Assembly: GCA_013414795.1 (NCBI GenBank)
Contig: CP058732.1
Span: 1,525,950 to 1,589,949, forward strand
Reading direction: 5' to 3'
Length of the DNA stretch: 64,000 nucleotides
From: Candidatus Kapaibacterium sp.
Lineage (GTDB): Bacteria > Bacteroidota > Ignavibacteria > Kapaibacteriales > UBA2268
In this document: one piece after another, positions 37,404 through 46,362 of the stretch
How positions within the stretch are numbered: the stretch's first letter is position 1
Layout of the letters: each line of letters begins with the position of its first letter
Made by a program: the position numbers and the translations under genes
Notes under the pieces: generated by a model
Seen by the model: only the letters and a program-made list of their open reading frames with translations
Told to the model about the DNA's origin: nothing
The model's database searches: none

Positions 37404-39662
37404 ATGAAAAGGGTTTTAAATATTATTGCCTTTTTATTTGTTTGTAGTTTGTTGGCATTTTCGCAACCAAAGATGAACCCAGTTTTAGATTCAATTCTTC
37501 GAACAATGCCACCAGAGAAAGTTCCTTTCGTGCCCCCGTTTCTTATGAATTATGATTTTCAACGAGTTCAGGAGATGACACGCGAGGAATTGTTGGAACT
37601 TTTTAATGTAAAATTCAACAAGTTTATTATCGACTCGGGTTGGAAATATTTCCGATTTGAACCGATGTTTATTTATTATGGTAATACTGTTCTAACCCCA
37701 GAACTTCTTCTTTCCCTTAAAAGAGTAGGGCACCCCAAGGTTTCCCCTGATGGAAAATATCTCCTTTATTCAATTGAAAGCCCAAAGATTAATGATAATA
37801 CATTTGAAAAGGATTTATTTTTGATAAATTTGGAAACTGGTGAAAAAGAAAACCTTACAAACGACCCCCAGTTTGGTGACTTCGATTACCAATGGGATAA
37901 ATCTGGGCGTTACGTTTACTTTATATCTACTTCAACAACCAAACAACAAATATTTAGGATTGATATAAAAACAAAGGAACGAAAGCAAATCACAAATGTT
38001 GATAATGACGTTACAAGTTTCAAACTTTCTCCAGATGGGAAATTAATTGCTTTCACAATGGATGTCAAAGTGTTCGAAACACCAGCGGATAAATATCCAT
38101 ACTTAAACAAAGCCAAAGTACGAATATATGACAGGTTGCCTGTTCGACATTGGGATACTTGGGAAGATGAGTACAAATCACATTTGTTCATTGTGCCAGT
38201 TGAAGGTGGGATTCCAATTGATATTATGCCAAATGAACCTTTCGATGTACCAGACCCACCATTCGGTGGTTCAGAACAATACGATTGGTCTCCAGATTCC
38301 AAAGAAATTGCATACACTTGCAAAAAAGAGAAAGATTATGCTTTAAGCACCAATACAGACATTTACATTTATAATCTTGAAACAAAACAAACGCAAAATA
38401 TAACATCTGGAATGCCTGGATATGATAGGAATCCTCAATATTCATCCGACGGCAATTGGATTGCTTTTGTAAGTATGAAGCGTGCTGGATATGAATCCGA
38501 TAGACAAAGATTGATGCTTTACAATCGCAAAGATAAGAAAATTACTGAACTATCCTGGCGACTTGACCAGTGGGTTGGAGATTTCCTTTGGCATCCCAAC
38601 AGTCAAAAAATATACTTTTCTGCAGAAGATGGGGCAACAGTTCAAATCTATGAGATTGACATTCGCGATGGTTATTGGAAAATAATTACCAAAGGTAAAT
38701 ACAATCACGACGGAGGATTATCAATTACATCTGACGGCGAGAAAATTTATTTTGGTCGAAGGAATATGCTTCGTCCATTTGAAATTTTTTCTTCCGGTAC
38801 CACAAATCCAGAAGTTCCTATAATGCAACATACATTTGAAAATGAGGAAGTATATCGGGAAATTAAACCAGTAAGAATTGAAGAATATTGGATAAAAAGC
38901 AAGGATAACAAAAAAATTCATACTTATGTATTGTTCCCACCAGATTTTGATTCAACAAAGAAATATCCAGTGATTGTCTATTGCCAAGGTGGTCCTCAAT
39001 CAACTATTAGTCAATATTTCAGTTACAGATGGAATTTGTTTCTTTTTGCCTCGCAAGGATACATTGTTGTTGCACCAAATCGACGGGGAGTTCCAGGATT
39101 TGGTCAAGATTGGGTCGACGCCATTAATAAAGACTGGTCTGGAAAAGCAATGGATGATATTCTCTCGGCAACAGACTCGATTAGCAAATTACCATTTGTT
39201 GACGCTAATCGAAAGGCAGCAGTTGGAGCAAGCGCTGGTGGTTACGCTGTTTTCTGGCTTGCTGGTAATCATCAGAAGAGATTTTCGGCTTTTGTTTCGC
39301 ATTGCGGTGTGTTCAATTTAGAAAGCAAATATGGTTCCACCGAGGAACTTTGGTTCCCCAATTGGGAGTTTGGTGGTCCATATTGGGACCCAAAGAACAA
39401 ACCTATTTTTGAAAAACAATCTCCCCATCGTTATGCACAAAATTGGGATACGCCAATTCTAATTTCAACTGGGGAAAAAGATTTTCGTGTACCATATACT
39501 CAAAGTCTTGAAGCCTTTACAGTTGCACAAGTAAAGAAAATTCCCTCGAAATTAATTATTTTCCCAACGATGGGACATTGGATAACAAAACCACAAGAAC
39601 AGATTCTTTGGTATTACGAAGTATTTGATTTTTTAGACAAGTATTGCAAAAGCAAAAAGTAA
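37404..39662 (+). CDS. S9 family prolyl oligopeptidase/dipeptidyl peptidase, exported
   Basis: A 752-residue exported serine peptidase. I start at the ATG at 37404, which begins a signal peptide (VLNIIAFLFVCSLLAFSQ); a TTG two codons upstream is possible. The N-terminal propeptide is followed by a beta-propeller (repeats such as VSPDGKYLLYS, LSPDGKLIAF, WSPDSKEIAYT and SSDGNWIAFVS). The C-terminal alpha/beta-hydrolase has the nucleophile GASAGGYAVFW, the Asp in STGEKDFRVP and the His in TMGHWITKP. It probably releases dipeptides or oligopeptides in the periplasm, so it fits the surrounding protease set. The convergent M16 gene abuts its stop. Confidence 0.93.
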   Translation: MKRVLNIIAFLFVCSLLAFSQPKMNPVLDSILRTMPPEKVPFVPPFLMNYDFQRVQEMTREELLELFNVKFNKFIIDSGWKYFRFEPMFIYYGNTVLTPELLLSLKRVGHPKVSPDGKYLLYSIESPKINDNTFEKDLFLINLETGEKENLTNDPQFGDFDYQWDKSGRYVYFISTSTTKQQIFRIDIKTKERKQITNVDNDVTSFKLSPDGKLIAFTMDVKVFETPADKYPYLNKAKVRIYDRLPVRHWDTWEDEYKSHLFIVPVEGGIPIDIMPNEPFDVPDPPFGGSEQYDWSPDSKEIAYTCKKEKDYALSTNTDIYIYNLETKQTQNITSGMPGYDRNPQYSSDGNWIAFVSMKRAGYESDRQRLMLYNRKDKKITELSWRLDQWVGDFLWHPNSQKIYFSAEDGATVQIYEIDIRDGYWKIITKGKYNHDGGLSITSDGEKIYFGRRNMLRPFEIFSSGTTNPEVPIMQHTFENEEVYREIKPVRIEEYWIKSKDNKKIHTYVLFPPDFDSTKKYPVIVYCQGGPQSTISQYFSYRWNLFLFASQGYIVVAPNRRGVPGFGQDWVDAINKDWSGKAMDDILSATDSISKLPFVDANRKAAVGASAGGYAVFWLAGNHQKRFSAFVSHCGVFNLESKYGSTEELWFPNWEFGGPYWDPKNKPIFEKQSPHRYAQNWDTPILISTGEKDFRVPYTQSLEAFTVAQVKKIPSKLIIFPTMGHWITKPQEQILWYYEVFDFLDKYCKSKK

Positions 39663-40949
39663 CTATTTTGGTTCGAAGATAATAGACGACCAAGAATCAG
39701 GAGCAAAATGTTTCTTTGCGAATTTATTCAATTCATCAAGTGTGATTGAATCAACTATATCTATTGTTTCATACAAGGATTCATATCTACCAAAGGTAAG
39801 TTGCGATTTTATTATCGATTGCATTCGTTCGGAGGAGTTTTCCAAAGCCATTATTGTGGTTGATTTTAATTGCTCCTTTGCAAGGAGCAGTTCGTTTTCG
39901 TCAAAGCCCACATTATGAATTAATTCGAGTTCTTTTTGGATTCGCCCAATGGTTTTTTCTTTCTTATTGGGATTTGTAGTTGCGTAAATATAGATAGCAG
40001 AAGTATCGGAGTAGGAGGTAAATGTTGAGAAAACATTATAAACAAGGGCACTTTTCTCCCTCAATGATTTATAAAGTCTACTGCTTGCACAATCGCCAAG
40101 AAGAAGATTTGCAATTGCACATAAGTATCGTTCTCGGATGGAAAGATTTGGGAAAGTTTTTGCAAACGAAATATGGCTTTGTAGAAATTGTCGTTTTAAT
40201 TTAATATTAAAAGTCTTGTGTTCAATAATAGAAGAAACTCTTTCTACTCGTTTAGTTGATTTAGGAAGATTTTCCAATTTCTGGGAAATTTTGTCAATGA
40301 GTTCTAAATCGTCCATTTCTCCGATATAAACAACAACAACGTTGTTGCTTTGGTAAAAATCTTGATAAAAATTTGAAATGTCCTCGAGTGAAATACTGTT
40401 TACCGTTTTGATTTTCCCAACAATAGGGTGGGCAAGACTGGAATTTTGAAATAAATATTTATCGGTAACATCGAAAATTTCTTCTTCTGGGTCTTCGTTG
40501 TAAGAGCGAATTTCTTCCTTTACGATGGATTTTTCTTTTGCAATGTCACGTTTATCGAATTTCGGTTGAAATACAATTTCCGAAAGTAAATTCCATACTT
40601 TTTCAAAATTCTGGTTTAAAGCACGCACGTAATAGGCTGTGTATTCTTTGGTTGTAAAAGCATTGGAGTACGAACCGAATTTCTCGAAAAGTTCGTTGAT
40701 TTGTTTAGATTCATAGTTTTGGGTTCTTCTAAAAACGCAATGTTCAAGAAGATGAGAAATGCCCTCTTTACCAAAATAGTCATCTCTTGAACCGACTTTG
40801 ACGCCAATTCCCAAAGCAAACGAATTATAATAGGGAATTTGCTCGTTTATAACGGTTACACCATTTGCGAGTTTTGTAATGCAGACATCAAACTGTGTTT
40901 GATTAACTCGGTGAGTTGTTCCACGGAAAAATTTATTTTTTCGCTTCAT
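39663..40949 (-). CDS. M16 family zinc metallopeptidase (processing-peptidase-like)
   Basis: 428 residues, with the inverted zinc motif HLLEH in EGISHLLEHCVFRRT and a downstream Glu in KSIVKEEIRSYNEDPEEE, as in M16 peptidases. The single-module length fits the YmxG/mitochondrial-processing-like subgroup. It has no signal peptide, so it is probably cytoplasmic; it may degrade small peptides or process precursors. The start overlaps the end of the PLP decarboxylase gene by 17 bases, and its stop touches the S9 gene stop. Confidence 0.92.
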   Translation of the reverse strand: MKRKNKFFRGTTHRVNQTQFDVCITKLANGVTVINEQIPYYNSFALGIGVKVGSRDDYFGKEGISHLLEHCVFRRTQNYESKQINELFEKFGSYSNAFTTKEYTAYYVRALNQNFEKVWNLLSEIVFQPKFDKRDIAKEKSIVKEEIRSYNEDPEEEIFDVTDKYLFQNSSLAHPIVGKIKTVNSISLEDISNFYQDFYQSNNVVVVYIGEMDDLELIDKISQKLENLPKSTKRVERVSSIIEHKTFNIKLKRQFLQSHISFAKTFPNLSIRERYLCAIANLLLGDCASSRLYKSLREKSALVYNVFSTFTSYSDTSAIYIYATTNPNKKEKTIGRIQKELELIHNVGFDENELLLAKEQLKSTTIMALENSSERMQSIIKSQLTFGRYESLYETIDIVDSITLDELNKFAKKHFAPDSWSSIIFEPK

Positions 40950-42366
40950 AATTTTCTAATTTATTTGCTTGTTTTTGGATGAAATGCCAAGTTTGTAAAA
41001 CGTCGTCCCATTCAGTGTTTGTTTGCCCGATTGAAAATCGTAACACGAATTTACCGTTTAAGGTAGTGTGCGAGAGAAAAGCAAATCCGCTGGCATTAAT
41101 TTCTTCGAGTAATTTCTTGTTTATTTGGTCGAGTTCTTGTTCGTTCAATTTTGAGTTACTGAATCTGAAGCAAATTGTTGTGAAATTAACTGGTGCCAAA
41201 ACTTCAAATCGAGAATCAGAAAGAATTTGCTCTTTTAACTTTTTAGCAAATTCTAAATGTTTACGAAGTTTGGCTTGAATTTCACGTAGACCAAAGTATC
41301 GGAGAACGAACCAAAGTTTCAAGGCACGAAATCTTCTGCCTAATTGTATTCCCCAATCGCGGTAATTATTTACAATTTCATCGAAATCCGTTCGAAGATA
41401 ACTTGGCGTGATTGAAAAAGTATCTTTAAGAAGTTCTGGATTTTTGACAAAGTAAATTGAACAATCGAAATTTGTGAATAGCCATTTGTGTGGGTTGAAA
41501 ACAAAGGAATCAGCATAATTAATTCCTTTTGTTAAGTATTGGAATTCTGGCAAAAGTAAAGCCAAGCCAACCATCGCTCCATCAATGTGATACCAAATAT
41601 TATATTTCTTTGCAATTTCTCCAATTTCTTTCAATGGGTCAACTGCTGTGCTCCCAGTAGTTCCTAATGCACCAACAATGCAAATGGGGGTAAATCCATT
41701 GGTCAAATCATCTGTTATTGCCTTTTCGAGTTTGGGCACAGACATTGCAAAATTTTCGTCCACATCAATTTTTCGCAAATTATTTCTCCCAATACCAGCA
41801 ATTTTAACTGCTTTTTCAATTGAGGAATGGGCTTCTTTGGAACAGTAGATAGTGTATCTATGTTGTTTGCCGAAACCATTTTCGTTAATTTCGAAGTTGG
41901 AGGCTTTCTCTCTTGCAGTTAGAATCGCAACAAGTGTGGATGTGGAAGCAGTATCTTGAATAATGCCAGTGAATTCTTTTGAGATTCCCATTGCGTCTCG
42001 TAGCCAATGGACAACTTTTTCCTCAAGTTCTGTTGCAGATGGGGAAGTCAACCACATCATTGCTTGTATTCCCAGGGCAGAGGTCAAATATTCCCCAAGA
42101 ATAGAAGGGAAACTCGTATTTGCAGGGAAATAGGCGAAAAATCGAGGATGTTGCCAATGGGTAATTCCTTTGAGTATTATATTTTCAAAGTCCTCAAGAA
42201 TATTCTCAAATGGTTCGCCTTCGAGCGGAATTTCGCTTGGTAATTGGTTGAAAATTTCTCTTGGTTCTGCTTTCGACTTTACTGGATAAGACCTAATGTT
42301 CTCGTAGTAGTTGCTTATCCATTTGGTCAATTCTTGTGCATATTTTTTGAATTCGTCTGTATTCAT
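40933..42366 (-). CDS. PLP-dependent amino-acid decarboxylase (group II, aromatic type)
   Basis: Fold-type I PLP enzyme, 477 residues from the ATG at 42366, which comes one base after the upstream gene's stop. An in-frame start at 42396 (30 bases upstream) would overlap that gene by 29 bases and adds no homology. The PLP lysine lies in FNPHKWLFTNFDCS, preceded by WYHIDGAMVG (Asp contact) and VGALGTTGSTAVDPL. It resembles tyrosine/DOPA/tryptophan decarboxylases by the position of these motifs; the amino acid substrate cannot be determined here. It lies in a minus-strand unit after the aldo/keto reductase gene and before M16. Confidence 0.88.
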   Translation of the reverse strand: MNTDEFKKYAQELTKWISNYYENIRSYPVKSKAEPREIFNQLPSEIPLEGEPFENILEDFENIILKGITHWQHPRFFAYFPANTSFPSILGEYLTSALGIQAMMWLTSPSATELEEKVVHWLRDAMGISKEFTGIIQDTASTSTLVAILTAREKASNFEINENGFGKQHRYTIYCSKEAHSSIEKAVKIAGIGRNNLRKIDVDENFAMSVPKLEKAITDDLTNGFTPICIVGALGTTGSTAVDPLKEIGEIAKKYNIWYHIDGAMVGLALLLPEFQYLTKGINYADSFVFNPHKWLFTNFDCSIYFVKNPELLKDTFSITPSYLRTDFDEIVNNYRDWGIQLGRRFRALKLWFVLRYFGLREIQAKLRKHLEFAKKLKEQILSDSRFEVLAPVNFTTICFRFSNSKLNEQELDQINKKLLEEINASGFAFLSHTTLNGKFVLRFSIGQTNTEWDDVLQTWHFIQKQANKLENYEAKK

Positions 42367-42367
42367 A

Positions 42368-43189
42368 TTATTCGATGGTTTCTGGATTCCAAGCAACTCG
42401 ATAGCCTTCGTTTAAAGTACTTAATTTTTGCATATCTTCTGGGGAAATTTCGAAGTCAAAAACCAAACTATTTTCAATGATACGCTCTTTCTTTGAGGAT
42501 TTAGGTATTACGATTGTGCCCAATTGAATTGCCCACCTAATCATAATTTGAGCTGGGGTCTTTCCATATTTTTTCGAAAGTTCAACCAAAATTGGATGGT
42601 CGAATTTTCGACCACGAGCAAGCGGGGAGTATGCTTCGATTTTAATATTATTTGACTCACAAAATTCCAAAAGTTCTTTTTGGTAAAGGAAAGGTGAAAA
42701 TTCAACTTGATTAACTACTGGAATAACGTTGGCATAATTAAACAACTCTTGCAAATGGTTTATTGTGTAATTGCTAACCCCAATTGAGGCACAAATGCCT
42801 TCGTCGTAAACTTTTTCCAATGCTTTCCAGGTTTCCTTTCTTAAACCAGGAACTGGCCAATGCACAAGAACCAAGTCGATGTAATCGAACCCCAAAAGTT
42901 TCAAACTTTTTTCAACTGCACGCAAAGTCTTATCATATCCCTGGTCGTCGTTCCATACCTTTGTAGTAACAAAGACCTCGGTTCTTTCAATGCCAGAATC
43001 TTTAACTGCTTTGCCGACATCAGCCTCGTTTCGATAAAAGGAGGCAGTGTCGATGTGACGATAGCCCACTTCCAGAGCCCATTTACAAGCGTTGTAGGTC
43101 TCGTCGCCAGGTTTCATTAAATATGTACCAAGACCAAGTATTGGTATTTTAACACCGTTATTCAGCGTGATTTTCTGTTGAATGTTCAT
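42368..43189 (-). CDS. Aldo/keto reductase
   Basis: A 273-residue NADPH-dependent reductase with the catalytic tetrad visible: Asp in YRHIDTASFY, Tyr in SFYRNEA, Lys in VTTKVWNDD and His in VLVHWPVPG. IGVSNYTINHLQEL, a Gln in VNQVEFSPF and IPKSSKKERI for cofactor binding are also typical. The family acts on aldehydes and methylglyoxal-like compounds; no specific substrate is indicated. It heads the minus-strand AKR-decarboxylase-M16 unit with a one-base spacing to the decarboxylase. Confidence 0.93.
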   Translation of the reverse strand: MNIQQKITLNNGVKIPILGLGTYLMKPGDETYNACKWALEVGYRHIDTASFYRNEADVGKAVKDSGIERTEVFVTTKVWNDDQGYDKTLRAVEKSLKLLGFDYIDLVLVHWPVPGLRKETWKALEKVYDEGICASIGVSNYTINHLQELFNYANVIPVVNQVEFSPFLYQKELLEFCESNNIKIEAYSPLARGRKFDHPILVELSKKYGKTPAQIMIRWAIQLGTIVIPKSSKKERIIENSLVFDFEISPEDMQKLSTLNEGYRVAWNPETIE

Positions 43190-43232
43190 ACCTTATTTAA
43201 ATTATATTTTCATAATTTCGTTACTTATTTTT

Positions 43233-43261
43233 TTTGAAACGAATTTTTTAAAGTATAATTG
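43233..43261 (+). promoter_or_regulatory. Possible promoter of the M1 aminopeptidase gene
   Basis: TTTG at 43233-43236 and TATAATTG at 43254-43261, separated by 17 bases, resemble a Bacteroidetes promoter with one mismatch in the -7 box. If used, transcription would start about 43266-43269, making the ATG at 43283 more likely than the one at 43271. Confidence 0.3.
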
Positions 43262-43282
43262 TTATTAAAAATGGTTTTTAAA

Positions 43283-45415
43283 ATGAGATATTTTGTGTTT
43301 GCATTGGTTTTTATAACATTATTTTTTCAATACAGTTTTGCTTCCAGAATATTTCTTGATGAAATTCAATACTATGATTTCGGTGAATCTAATTTATACA
43401 AAGTTAGAAAAATGGATAACCCATTTGCCGTAAATCCACGCCCCTATGATGTTATTGAATATGATTTGTATCTTGATTGGTACAATGTTATGAAAAATCC
43501 CACCAGTATGGATTCGTTAGATAGAATTTGGTTTGGAGTTAACACAATAACTGCCAAGTCGAGTGTTGATAATCTAACTAATTTAGAACTTGATTGCGCT
43601 GGTTTGTATATCGATTCGGTTTTTGTTTCGAATGGTTCAGAATTTCAAAAAGTAGTTCCTACCCCAAAGGTTATTAATAAAAAATTAATCATACCATTGC
43701 AAACAAATCTTAACAATGGAGATACCGTAAAAATAAAAGTTTTCTACACTTACGCTCGTAATATTCCAGAAGAAAATTATCGAGGCTTTTATCTTTATCC
43801 AAAAGGGAAGTTTGTTGGTCGTTTACCAGCCCCATTTTATGATTCAGTTTTTGTCGAAGAACGACTTGCATACACGATGAGTGAACCCGAAGATGCCCGA
43901 TATTGGATGCCGTGCAACGATGCCCCATACGACAAGGCAAATGCTCGCATTACCGTTCGAGTTCCAAAAGATTATGTTGTTGCTTCAAATGGTTATTTGG
44001 ACAAAGTTTTAACTGATGGAGATACTGCAAAAATTTTCTTCTGGATAAGCGATAAGCCAATAACGACTTATTTGATGAGCGTAACTACTTCCAAATATGT
44101 TATTTTCTCCGATTGGTACCGAAAAGTGACAAATCCAAATGATTCAATTGAGATACAATATTATGTTTGGGAAAAAGATTTCAAAGCAACCAAAACCGAC
44201 GGTTCCGAATATAATGCCAAAAATACTTTTCAATATACTTCGAAAATGATGGAATTCTTTTCAAAGACTTTTCTTGAATATCCTTTCATTAAGTATGGGA
44301 TGACATCGGTTATGCCATTTAATTTTGGCGGGATGGAACACCAAACAATTACGACAATCAATCGAGTATGGCTTCGACAAAACTCGCAATTTGGAATTGC
44401 ACACGAGTTAGCACATCAATGGATTGGCGACCTTGTTACTTGTGCAACTTGGAACGACATTTGGTTTAACGAAGGAGGAGCCACCTGGAGCGAGGCTCTC
44501 TATGCTGAAAGTCTTTGGGGAGACTGGGGCTACAATTACTTTCTTTTGAGTTCCCGCCAATCCTATCTTAAAAAGGGGGGATTAACTTTACCACCAATTT
44601 ACGGGCTTCCAACCAACACAATCTTTGGAGATTACGCTGTTCTTGTTTATCAAAAAGCAAGTTGGGTTTATCATATGTTGAAATTTATGTTGGGCGACTC
44701 CCTTTTCTTTCAAACTTTTCGTAGTTTTCTCCAAGATTTTAGTTTCCAATCGATAACAACAGAGGATATCATTAATTACTTTTCAGAAAAAGTTACAAAT
44801 CCTCTTGTAGATTTTTCAACCTTTTTCAATCAGTGGTTGTTCAAAGCAGGTCATCCAGTTTTTGTTGTAAATTCTGCATTTCATTCCTTCCCCAATCAAG
44901 ACAACAGGTACGAAGGTGTAGTAACAATATCTCAAACTCAAAGTGGAAACAATATTCCAGAAGTTTTTAAATGTCCCGTAAGAATATTATTCAAGTCAGG
45001 CGATACTCTCACTACTTCTTCAACTTTGGTTGTCGAGGAAAGAACCCAATCTTTCAAAGTTTCACTTCCATTCTTTCCCGATTCAATTTTCATCGACACA
45101 ACTTCTGTACTTTGTGAAGTAGGGGATATTTACCTTACCAGTTTGGAAAGCAACCAAAATGAGGAAATTAAGATTTTTCCAAATCCTGTTGAGAAAAACC
45201 AAATTCTTTTTGTTGAATTTTCAGAAAAATATGAATTGCCAATAATTTTGGAAATTTTCGATATTCTTGGAAACAAATTGTTGACAAAGAAATTGGATCT
45301 CTCGTCTGGAAGGATTGTTTCATTCGACGATGTTGGCAATTTACCAAGTGGAATGTATGTCTTAAGAGTACATTCGCCTAAACAAATACATAATCACTTG
45401 ATTCAGAAAAATTGA
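43283..45415 (+). CDS. M1 family aminopeptidase with type IX sorting tail
   Basis: A 710-residue secreted zinc aminopeptidase. The signal peptide (YFVFALVFITLFFQYSFAS) starts just after the ATG at 43283; an in-frame ATG at 43271 is a second option. The catalytic core shows FNFGGMEHQTITT (G-x-M-E-N-like exopeptidase motif with His in place of Asn) and the zinc site HELAHQW followed by NEGGATW, which supplies the third ligand Glu. The last 80 residues (from IKIFPNPVEKNQILF) are a Por-type sorting domain, so the enzyme should reach the cell surface. Its stop overlaps the next gene (TGATG). Confidence 0.92.
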   Translation: MRYFVFALVFITLFFQYSFASRIFLDEIQYYDFGESNLYKVRKMDNPFAVNPRPYDVIEYDLYLDWYNVMKNPTSMDSLDRIWFGVNTITAKSSVDNLTNLELDCAGLYIDSVFVSNGSEFQKVVPTPKVINKKLIIPLQTNLNNGDTVKIKVFYTYARNIPEENYRGFYLYPKGKFVGRLPAPFYDSVFVEERLAYTMSEPEDARYWMPCNDAPYDKANARITVRVPKDYVVASNGYLDKVLTDGDTAKIFFWISDKPITTYLMSVTTSKYVIFSDWYRKVTNPNDSIEIQYYVWEKDFKATKTDGSEYNAKNTFQYTSKMMEFFSKTFLEYPFIKYGMTSVMPFNFGGMEHQTITTINRVWLRQNSQFGIAHELAHQWIGDLVTCATWNDIWFNEGGATWSEALYAESLWGDWGYNYFLLSSRQSYLKKGGLTLPPIYGLPTNTIFGDYAVLVYQKASWVYHMLKFMLGDSLFFQTFRSFLQDFSFQSITTEDIINYFSEKVTNPLVDFSTFFNQWLFKAGHPVFVVNSAFHSFPNQDNRYEGVVTISQTQSGNNIPEVFKCPVRILFKSGDTLTTSSTLVVEERTQSFKVSLPFFPDSIFIDTTSVLCEVGDIYLTSLESNQNEEIKIFPNPVEKNQILFVEFSEKYELPIILEIFDILGNKLLTKKLDLSSGRIVSFDDVGNLPSGMYVLRVHSPKQIHNHLIQKN

Positions 45416-46311
45416 TGCTCGAAGAAAAAAAGTCTTTATTACTTGGCTTGCTGGCAGTTGTTTTTTGGTCGACAGTTGCAACAGCATTCAAAATTGCATT
45501 AAAATTTGTTACCCCAACTCAACTGTTGGTTTTTGCTTCCATTTCTTCTGCCACAATTCTATTTGCAATAATATTATTTCAAGGGAAGTTAATAGATTTG
45601 GCTTTCCTTTCGAAAAAAGATTGGCTTATTTCCTTGTTAATTGGCTTTCTAAATCCATTTCTTTATTATTTGGTACTTTTCAAGGCTTATTCTTTGTTAC
45701 CAGCACAAGAGGCTCTATCGCTGAATTACACCTGGGCAATAGTTTTGACCATCCTTTCAAGCATTTTCCAAAAGAAAAGAATAACATTTTTGTCCTACTT
45801 TGCCTTAATTATTAGTTTTTTTGGTGTTTTGGTGATAATTTCAAAAGGAAGCATTGTTACATTGAAACCATCGAATAGTTTAGGAGCAATTTTGGCTCTT
45901 TCAAGTTCTTTGATTTGGGGTACATCTTGGATATTAAACATTCTCTCGAATGTAAAAGATCTGCTTCGAATGTTCTTGAATTTCCTTTTTGGTTCGGTTT
46001 TCGGTTTGTTTTTTTTACTTTATTCTGAATCTTTCTCATTTCCGAATTACCATTCTTTTTTACCAATCTTGTACATTGGTGCTTTTGAAATGGGATTGAC
46101 TTTTTTAATATGGAATAAAGCATTGAAATTATCTTCAAATCCTGCACGTATCAACAATTTAATTTATCTTTCACCAGTTTTGTCTTTTGTATTCATTAGT
46201 TTGATTTTGAAGGAAACAATCTACATTTCCTCAATAGTTGGTCTTTTTTTGATAATTAGTGGAATATTTTTACAAAATATCACCCTCCTTGGAAATAGAA
46301 AAAATAAATAA
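45415..46311 (+). CDS. EamA/DMT superfamily permease
   Basis: A 298-residue integral membrane protein made of about ten hydrophobic segments with two internal EamA-like halves. The first half has AVVFWSTVATAFKIALKFV and YSLLPAQEALSLNYTWAIVL; the second has LSSSLIWGTSWILNILS and GAFEMGLTFLIWNKAL. Transport of metabolites such as amino acids is the usual role, but the substrate is unknown. The ATG overlaps the aminopeptidase stop (TGATG), so the two are translated together: an exporter or importer paired with a peptidase. A TTG one codon earlier is possible. Confidence 0.92.
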   Translation: MLEEKKSLLLGLLAVVFWSTVATAFKIALKFVTPTQLLVFASISSATILFAIILFQGKLIDLAFLSKKDWLISLLIGFLNPFLYYLVLFKAYSLLPAQEALSLNYTWAIVLTILSSIFQKKRITFLSYFALIISFFGVLVIISKGSIVTLKPSNSLGAILALSSSLIWGTSWILNILSNVKDLLRMFLNFLFGSVFGLFFLLYSESFSFPNYHSFLPILYIGAFEMGLTFLIWNKALKLSSNPARINNLIYLSPVLSFVFISLILKETIYISSIVGLFLIISGIFLQNITLLGNRKNK

Positions 46312-46362
46312 CTTTATTTTAACCACATTTCAATTCTAACTTTTTAGTATATTTGGAGGGAT

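Noticed and set aside
46348-46355. TATATTTG as a promoter of the retropepsin gene
   Set aside because: It ends only 8 bases before the ATG and overlaps the ribosome site, so transcription from it would not give a leader.
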